In this document: positions 58,059 through 64,000 of the stretch, piece after piece | Layout: every line of letters begins with the position of its first letter | Numbering within the stretch: the first letter of the stretch is position 1 | NCBI RefSeq assembly: GCF_000001735.4 | Contig: NC_003071.7 | Coordinates: forward strand, 9,169,151-9,233,150 | Length of the DNA stretch: 64,000 nucleotides | From: Arabidopsis thaliana | Lineage: Eukaryota > Streptophyta > Magnoliopsida > Brassicales > Brassicaceae | Direction of reading: 5' to 3' | Notes under the pieces: generated by a model | Seen by the model: only the letters and a program-made list of their open reading frames with translations | The model's database searches: none | What the model was told of the DNA's origin: nothing | Translations under genes and position numbers: made by a program

Positions 58059-61039
58059 ATGGCTTCTACTGGTGAAACTATATGTAACAATGGCCAAAGC
58101 GCAGTTTCAGTAACAAGGAGGAGGAGTTACCAAGTTGTAATAGCGGCGACAAGAGACATGGGTCTTGGTATGGACATGAAACTTCCTTGGGATCTACCTT
58201 CAGAGTATCAGTTTTTCCAAGATGTTACAACTAGGACATCCGATCCCACGAAGAGGAACGCGACTATAATGGGAAGAAAATCATGGGAATCTACTCCTCT
58301 AGAGATTCGTCCTCTTCCTGGTCGGCTCAATATTGTCTTGACAAAGTCTAGCTGCCACAACATTGCCATTGATGAGAATGTACTGGTGTCTAGTAGCATG
58401 GAATCGGCTCTTGAACTTCTAGCCACTGAGCCCTATTCCTTGTCCATTGAGAAGGTCTTTGTCATAGGAGGCGGCGAGTTGTTAAGGTTTGCATCTTCTT
58501 TCCACAAGGGTTTTGTTCTTTTTCTAAAAACACATGTTTATGTCTTGATATAAGCGTGTCATGCGATGTTTGAGACTTTAGACCTTGAGGTTTGATGTCT
58601 TGATTTGATTGATGGTACAATGATTGAAGTTCTTTTAAGGCCTTAAGTTAGATGGTTGAAGTTTAGTACTGTGAATGAGAGAATGATTAATTGTTGTGGT
58701 TTCTCTACAGGAATTATATGAATGCATCCATCTGTGATGCTATCCACCTAACCGAAATCGATATAAGCGTGCCATGTGACGCATTTGCACCGAGAGTGGA
58801 TACTTCTCTGTACCGTCCGTGGTACTCATCATTTCCAGTTGTGGAAAATGGAATTCGGTATAGTTTCAACACTTATGTCCGAAGAAAAGATGCCATTGTT
58901 GGCTCCGGTGAAAAGAAAAGTGTTGCTGAGTCAGATTTGAAGGAGTACTCGTTTTTGCCTAAGATGGTTTTCGAGAGGCATGAGGAGTTTGGTTACTTGA
59001 ATCTTGTTCAAAACATTATATCTAGTGGAGACATGAATGACAATAGTACTCTTTCTAAATTTGGCTGTCAGGTGAGAGCTACACTCAATCTTTGTTAGTA
59101 TCTTTCTCCTTTAATTGAGCTTACATGTTCTTTGTTCTTGATTTGGTTCATTTACAGATGCGGTTCAATCTGCGCAAGACTTTCCCGCTTCTCACGACCA
59201 AGGCATGTCTTCTTTTATTCACATCTCTTATCAAAGTAGTTCACCTTTATTTGATCACAGAGATAAATTTTGTCGGTTTTTGTACCCGTTGCCTTTCAGA
59301 AAATATTCTGGCTTGGTGTTGTAGAGGAAATACTACAACTTATCAGTGGTTCAAACAATCCCAAGGTAAAACCAAGAGAGACCTGTGCTACTACACAGTA
59401 AATGACAATGATCATGCCCAAAATTCTTGGGTTAAAGATATGTTTTCTTTGTTTGATATATTGATAAAAAACCGAGAATGTAACATACTAGATTTTAACC
59501 CGCGGTACACCGCGGAGACAATTAATTTTTTAATATATATAAAAGTTTGCAAATTGTATCTATATATAAAATATTTTTATTTTAAAGTTTACAATTGTTA
59601 TTAAATAATGTCCTGTCAAACTCGTCTCGTAAAAACCTATTTATTTTATTAATGTTGATTTTATTTATGATATGTTTATAAATCATTGTATAAATATTTT
59701 GTAATTTTGTAGTAATTAACTGCTATCAAATATTTCTGCAGTTTGATGCTTATAATCGAATTGTTATAGTCATGAAAAAAGCAATATCAAAAATGATAAT
59801 TTTGTAGTGTTTAAATGATATTAAATATTTTGGAAGTTTTATTTTAGTAACTAATTGTGTAGTTAATGTGGAGAGATTTTGGGAAGATAGTTAAATGTCA
59901 AATATTTAATTCGAAGATTTACTTTCTAATTATCAAAAATAATTATTAAATGTCAGTGGCAGCTACTGTAAATAAGTCCCAACTTGATGATTTATTTCAC
60001 AAAATGGCTGCAAAAATGTATATATAGATTATATCTCATATGTTCTTTCAGGAAAACGGTAGTCATATATGGGACACCGATGAGGCAAAAGAATATCTTG
60101 ACAGGCAAGCACAAACTTTAGAATTTAAAATGCACTTTTACTTATACAAAACTCACATCCATGCCTATGTTCCAGTTTCGGAGTGAATGCCACCGAAGAA
60201 GATGGAGACAACCCATTCTTGCATGGACTTCACTGGAAACATTGTGATGCTAGGTTTGTGATGTCTCTTCTTTGGATGTTTGTCTCATATGCTGTGCCTC
60301 TTTTGACTGATTGGTTTTACATTTTACCAGTCAAGAATTCAGTCAGCTCTCTGATGTTATAAACAAAATAAAGAACAATCCTCATGATCAAAGGATCATG
60401 CTTGCCGCTTGTAATCCATTAGATTTCAAGTTGTCGGTATCTCCTTGTCATACGTTCACACAGGTTAGCACGTTTTTCATCTTGAAACTTGTTACATTTC
60501 CATTGTAAAATCATTTCAACGTTTCAAGATATACAAAACTGAAAATGATTTGGTTTTTGGTTGTTGTTGCCAGTTCTATGTGGCAAATGGTGAAGTTTCT
60601 TGTCAAATATACCAAAGCTCAACCGAAGCGAGTATCGGGATTCCTTTCAGTATCGCTACATACTCTCTTTTGACATGCATCATCGCTCATGTTTGCGGTA
60701 TGTACACATTTTATTAGCTCTTGAGTCTAAAGTAAAAGAGTTGAAACCTTTGTATGGTTTCTTGTCTTGACAGATCTTGGAGCTGGTGATTTCATCCATG
60801 TGATTGGACAAGCCTATATTAACAAAGCTCACGTCAAGGCTATACAAAAACAGCTTCAAATCTCCCCTAAACCCTTCCCGGTAAGTACTAAATATATTTT
60901 GCTCTCTCTCAAATCAGGAAACAATATAACTTGTGTGTCTCTAATGTATTAACGGTAAAAACAGATTTTGAAAATCAACCCTGAGAAAAAGAAGATGGAC
61001 AACTTTGAGGCCTCTGATTTGGAACTCATGAGGATATAA
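58059..61039 (+). CDS. THY-3: Bifunctional DHFR-thymidylate synthase 3, with a degenerate TS half (At2g21550)
   Basis: Exons 58059-58486, 58711-59071, 59158-59202, 59300-59365, 60052-60104, 60176-60253, 60331-60463, 60574-60697, 60774-60880 and 60965-61039 give 489 residues. Two introns, those after 59202 and 60104, need GC donors. The DHFR half (about 20-190) is well kept, with [18 protein letters not shown] and [10 protein letters not shown]. The TS half keeps the nucleophilic Cys (about 383, [11 protein letters not shown]) but has lost many ligands. The RTGTG loop is gone, Arg is Leu in FWLGVV, Trp is Gln in EEILQL, the Arg pair is QR, and the QRS and PFNIA blocks read QSS and PFSIA. The C-terminus is shortened. 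Published work reports that Arabidopsis DHFR-TS3 is inactive and inhibits its two homologues; the sequence agrees. Confidence 0.88.
59488..60028 (-). mobile_element. Non-autonomous Helitron inside a DHFR-TS3 intron
   Basis: On minus it starts TCTATATATACATTTTTGC and ends with the palindrome CCGCGGTGTACCGCGGG, then TTAAAATCTAG, and a T follows. These are a 5' TC, a 3' hairpin and a CTAG (CTRR) end inserted between A and T, as expected for Helitrons. No coding capacity. It occupies most of the intron between exons 4 and 5, opposite to the gene, and ends 23 bases before the acceptor. Confidence 0.9.
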
Positions 61040-61322
61040 CTTGCTTCACAAAGACTCTTCTTATATACTCATTGTAGATTTCTTCTTCTTCATTACATTT
61101 ATAAGATAAACAAATTTACAGAAAACTTATACTTCATAATATATAAGATTAACAAAATTATACAAAGAAACCAAAAAAAGAAAAGCTAAAACAACAATTT
61201 ATGCTCGGGCATTGAAATATTTTTACCCATATATATACAAACACTCACAAATATATGTGAATGGTATTGCATAAACTAAAGTTTTTCTTTTTTTCTTCTT
61301 TGCTTTTTAGTATTTATACATT
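61040..61322. other. Convergent 3' flanks of DHFR-TS3 and the DUF761 gene
   Basis: AT-rich sequence between two stop codons on opposite strands. It should hold both 3' UTRs and polyadenylation signals. No coding region. Confidence 0.45.
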
Positions 61323-62147
61323 TTAGATAATACAGAACTCTTCATCCTTTTGGTTCCTCCTCTGTCTAGCAATGAAAGACTCGATTTTGTATCGTAGCTC
61401 ATCATCAGAAACAATTCTATCAGCAGGTCTCTCTGTCTCTGATCTCTTCAGTTGTACACAAGAACTCTTCTTCGAGCCCTCGTGATTCTCTGACCGGCTC
61501 CTTTCGTAACTCTTCATTGGGCTATCTTGATTTTGAGCAACGATTTGTCTTTGTTTCTTCACAGTTATGTCCTTCTTCTCACTCTCATCGCCACTGCTCT
61601 GTCTGCCACTGATCTCAGACTTTTTAAGTTTCTCTCTCTTTTCTTCAGTGCTCTGTTTTGCCCTGTTCTCTGACATGCTCGGTTTTGCTCTGCTTTGTCT
61701 CTTATCTTCAATGCTCTGTTTTGCTCTGTTTTCTTCAATGCTTTGTTTTGCAACGCTCTCGACTTCACTCTGTTTTTCTCTGCATATCACATCGGTGTGT
61801 AACCTCCGTTCTCCTCTTGAGCTCTCCCGAACAAACTCGTCGTAAAAATCGTTTCTGTTTCTCCGTGCATCAGTTTCTTGATTCGCAAAGAACCCACACT
61901 TGACGACTATGGTGATGACTATCGTATTCCCCAAGACGAAAGCAAGGTGACGGTTGATGAGAAAACTTGCGAGACCAGAGCTCTCTACCGTGATGACTAG
62001 TTGGTAACAGAGCTTGGCTAGAGTAATTATAACTAGAGTTATCTCGATCACCCGGTAAAACAAATCTAAGAGTACTTGAGCCCGAGACTTCTTCACAACA
62101 ACCTTCATCTTTCTTGGTTTAGCCTTCTGAGTACTAAGCGAATCCAT
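61323..62147 (-). CDS. DUF4408/DUF761 plant membrane protein of unknown function (At2g21560)
   Basis: A single exon from ATG 62147 (MDSLSTQKAKPRKMK) gives 274 residues. The frame is open further up to 62291, but that extension is less protein-like and lies in the leader; the start chosen has a basic N-terminus followed by two hydrophobic segments (about 27-56 and 64-90), matching DUF4408. The middle is a Lys/Glu/Ser-rich region built of diverged NRAKQSIEEKR-type repeats. The end, VSDDELRYKIESFIARQRRN, is the DUF761 motif seen in cotton-fibre-expressed proteins. Function is not known. Confidence 0.82.
   Translation of the reverse strand: MDSLSTQKAKPRKMKVVVKKSRAQVLLDLFYRVIEITLVIITLAKLCYQLVITVESSGLASFLINRHLAFVLGNTIVITIVVKCGFFANQETDARRNRNDFYDEFVRESSRGERRLHTDVICREKQSEVESVAKQSIEENRAKQSIEDKRQSRAKPSMSENRAKQSTEEKREKLKKSEISGRQSSGDESEKKDITVKKQRQIVAQNQDSPMKSYERSRSENHEGSKKSSCVQLKRSETERPADRIVSDDELRYKIESFIARQRRNQKDEEFCII
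61610..61775 (-). repeat. Degenerate coding repeats in the DUF761 gene
   Basis: About five imperfect copies of a unit of roughly 30-33 bases encode variants of NRAKQSIEEKR. They are visible on plus as repeated TGTTTTGC(T/C)CTG words. Confidence 0.7.
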
Positions 62148-63970
62148 TGGCGTTGAAGGGAAAAAGATTAACTTAAAACAGTAGGATCTGAAGGAGAGAA
62201 GCTTTGTAACTTCAAGCTTAAATCTTCTTTGAAGATCAAACAAAGATGTTGTAGAGAAAAAGGAGAATTTGATTTTAAGTTTGTGGAGCAAAAAAAAACA
62301 GAGAAGAGTGTGTGTCTGTTTTTCTCTCTCTCTTTGTTTGTGTGTTTTTTGTTAGCTTGAAAGAATGTAACTTTGCAATGAGAGTATTTATAAAGAGTCA
62401 CTGAGTGCTTTGCTTTCTTTTTCCACGAACCATTTCTTTTTTCAATTGGATTACAGTTATTATGTTCTTATTTGACAAAAACAGAAAAATTAATTCATCT
62501 TTCACCCTTAAATTATGAATCTACTTGAACTGAAAATCTAATAAAAATCATAGTTTTGTGTCCTTATATTTTCATTTGACTCCATAGACTCCATTGTCTT
62601 GTTGTATTTTTAAGATTGTATTTACGTTTATATGTAAGATATATGATTTGTATCATCAAAGCAAAATCATAATAGTTTAGTAATATAAAGCTTATATTTT
62701 AACAAGCAAAAATCATTACCATAACTCTTGTTGTCTTGTAAATAACAACGTTGAAACAATCGAACCAGATGCTGTAATGGTTAGTGATTTACTTTTCAGA
62801 AGTTTGACAAGTAAACTTTAAAATATTTATTTTTTAAAAAATTAACACAAATATTTTAATTGCAAAATAAAGAAGATTAGTTGGAGAAATATCTAGTTTA
62901 AAGAAGATTAGCTCTTTCACTAATAAACAGTAAGAAGAAGAAAAATGAGATGATGAGAAGCTAATGATTTGGAACCGATTGTTTTGGCAAAATAAATGTG
63001 TAGTTAATTTTATTTTATTTGGTCAAACTAAAAATGTACTATGATTAATTTATTATATAATTTTAATAGGTAATTCAAAATTGTGGTTCACTCTGTTATA
63101 GTATGCCAATTAAACAAGTAACATATTCACTTTTTCTTATAAATACTATTTGATCATGGAAAGTGTGCAGTTCCTAAAGAATATGTTAGTTAAAAAGCCA
63201 TGCTTCACTTGTTATAATTATAATACTCCAATTTATGGTTGCGTTATTTACATTTCCTTGCAGTGAAAATGAATTTTAAGCAAAGGGCATTAGATATTAC
63301 CTCTACAAGTAGAAGTAGACTAGTAGTCATATTAGAAGCAACAAGATGTAATAGTTTTAACTATGGAAACAAAAGAAATATACTCACTTACAATGATTTG
63401 TAATTTTGTTGTGTTATTATATGCATGCAAAATGCAACCATTGTTGACAAGTAGAAGTGACTAAAAACTTTCTACATAGATAGATGCAAATTGCGATAGA
63501 TACTTGCGTATATGCGTGGGATATGTCTCATTAAGTTATGATTAAATTAGTAATCACATCTGTTGTTTCATTGGTAAAATAGATCATGCACTACAGCACT
63601 AGCTATCTCATCCATTTGTAATTATTTACTCGAGTCATAAAGCAGCCCACCATTAGTTTTATATGTCCATCATTTAAAGTTTCATTGATTTCGATCACAA
63701 CAAATTAATCTCTTAAAGTAATGCGTATCACCATATTTAAATGAATTTTGTTGCAAAAAGGTTTTAGGACTTGAATGATTGGTACAAAGTATGTCTATGG
63801 TGCCAAATAAAAATACTTTAGGATATAAAATATATACTATTCTAGTCGCATATTAAGAAACTTATAAAATCTATATCATTTTTCTTATTTCCACACAAAA
63901 CATGCTACTTCTCCAATTCATAATTAAAAATATAGAAGAAACCATTACTTCTTCACTAAGAGATTGAGAA
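62148..63970. other. AT-rich intergenic region to the end of the window
   Basis: 62148-62400 is the leader and promoter of the DUF761 gene, with a CTCTCTCTCT tract. The rest is AT-rich with no recognisable gene or repeat. Confidence 0.45.
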
Positions 63971-64000
63971 ATGGCTTCTACTTCCACAACTTCTCTTTGT
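63971..64000 (+). CDS. Start of a gene cut by the window end
   Basis: GAGAAATGGCTTC gives a good plant start context (A at -3, G at +4), and the ten codons visible (MASTSTTSLC) are Ser/Thr-rich, as in many plastid transit peptides. Too little is present to identify the product. Confidence 0.4.
   Translation, partial: MASTSTTSLC

Noticed and set aside
61567..61903. Hydrophobic plus-strand frames (LCLLSSMLCFALF-type) that look like membrane repeats
   Set aside because: Antisense to the Lys/Glu repeats of the minus-strand DUF761 gene; the minus frame has recognised domains at both ends.
62148..62291. N-terminal extension of the DUF761 protein to 62291
   Set aside because: The extension has low-complexity leader-like sequence, and the ATG at 62147 matches where the conserved DUF4408 part begins.

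Overview
This is plant nuclear DNA, and the gene order and protein lengths match Arabidopsis thaliana chromosome 2, roughly At2g21420 to At2g21560. That locus assignment comes from recognising the genes, not from a database search. Supporting features are AT-rich intergenic DNA, short GT-AG introns, plant-specific families (CrRLK1L kinase, dehydrin, DUF761, CLSY/DRD1-type SNF2) and plant transposons (Copia, Helitron, SINE). Exon joins were worked out by hand from splice sites and reading-frame continuity. Several neighbours (RD19-type protease, BUPS-type kinase, dehydrin, RING protein, DnaJ protein, SEC14 proteins) have known paralogues in the same order on chromosome 4 (At4g39090 to At4g39180), so part of the window is one half of an old segmental duplication.

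Layout. 0.5-2.6 kb: RING-between-RING E3 ligase (+). 2.8-4.2 kb: papain-like protease (-). 4.6-9.9 kb: 18-exon nucleolar RNA-binding protein with several RRMs (-). 10.5-13.2 kb: SNF2 protein CHR34 (-), followed by a decayed tandem copy of its 5' part (14.9-16.5 kb). 18.3-26.1 kb: a complete Copia LTR retrotransposon (-) with 724-bp LTRs, a 5-bp target duplication, PBS and PPT. Its gag-pol frame is interrupted by a nested 2,063-bp solo LTR. 26.4-29.5 kb: a defensin-like gene, an AT-rich foldback and a tRNA-derived SINE. 29.6-33.0 kb: SUMO-activating enzyme subunit SAE2 (+). 33.6-43.5 kb: four minus-strand genes (BUPS2-type kinase, dehydrin, RING protein, DnaJ protein). 46.8-54.6 kb: two SEC14-nodulin genes that converge on a small FHA-domain gene. 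56.3-61.0 kb: DHFR-TS3 (+) with one Helitron upstream and a sibling Helitron inside an intron. 61.3-62.1 kb: a DUF4408/DUF761 membrane protein (-). 63.97 kb: a gene starts and runs off the end.

The genes do not form a pathway or operon-like unit; they are ordinary independent plant genes. I found no undescribed biological system. The observations most worth following are the nested LTR insertion, the Helitron in the DHFR-TS3 intron together with that protein's decayed thymidylate synthase half, the partial CHR34 duplication and what it says about the CHR34 start, and several protein-coding minisatellites.
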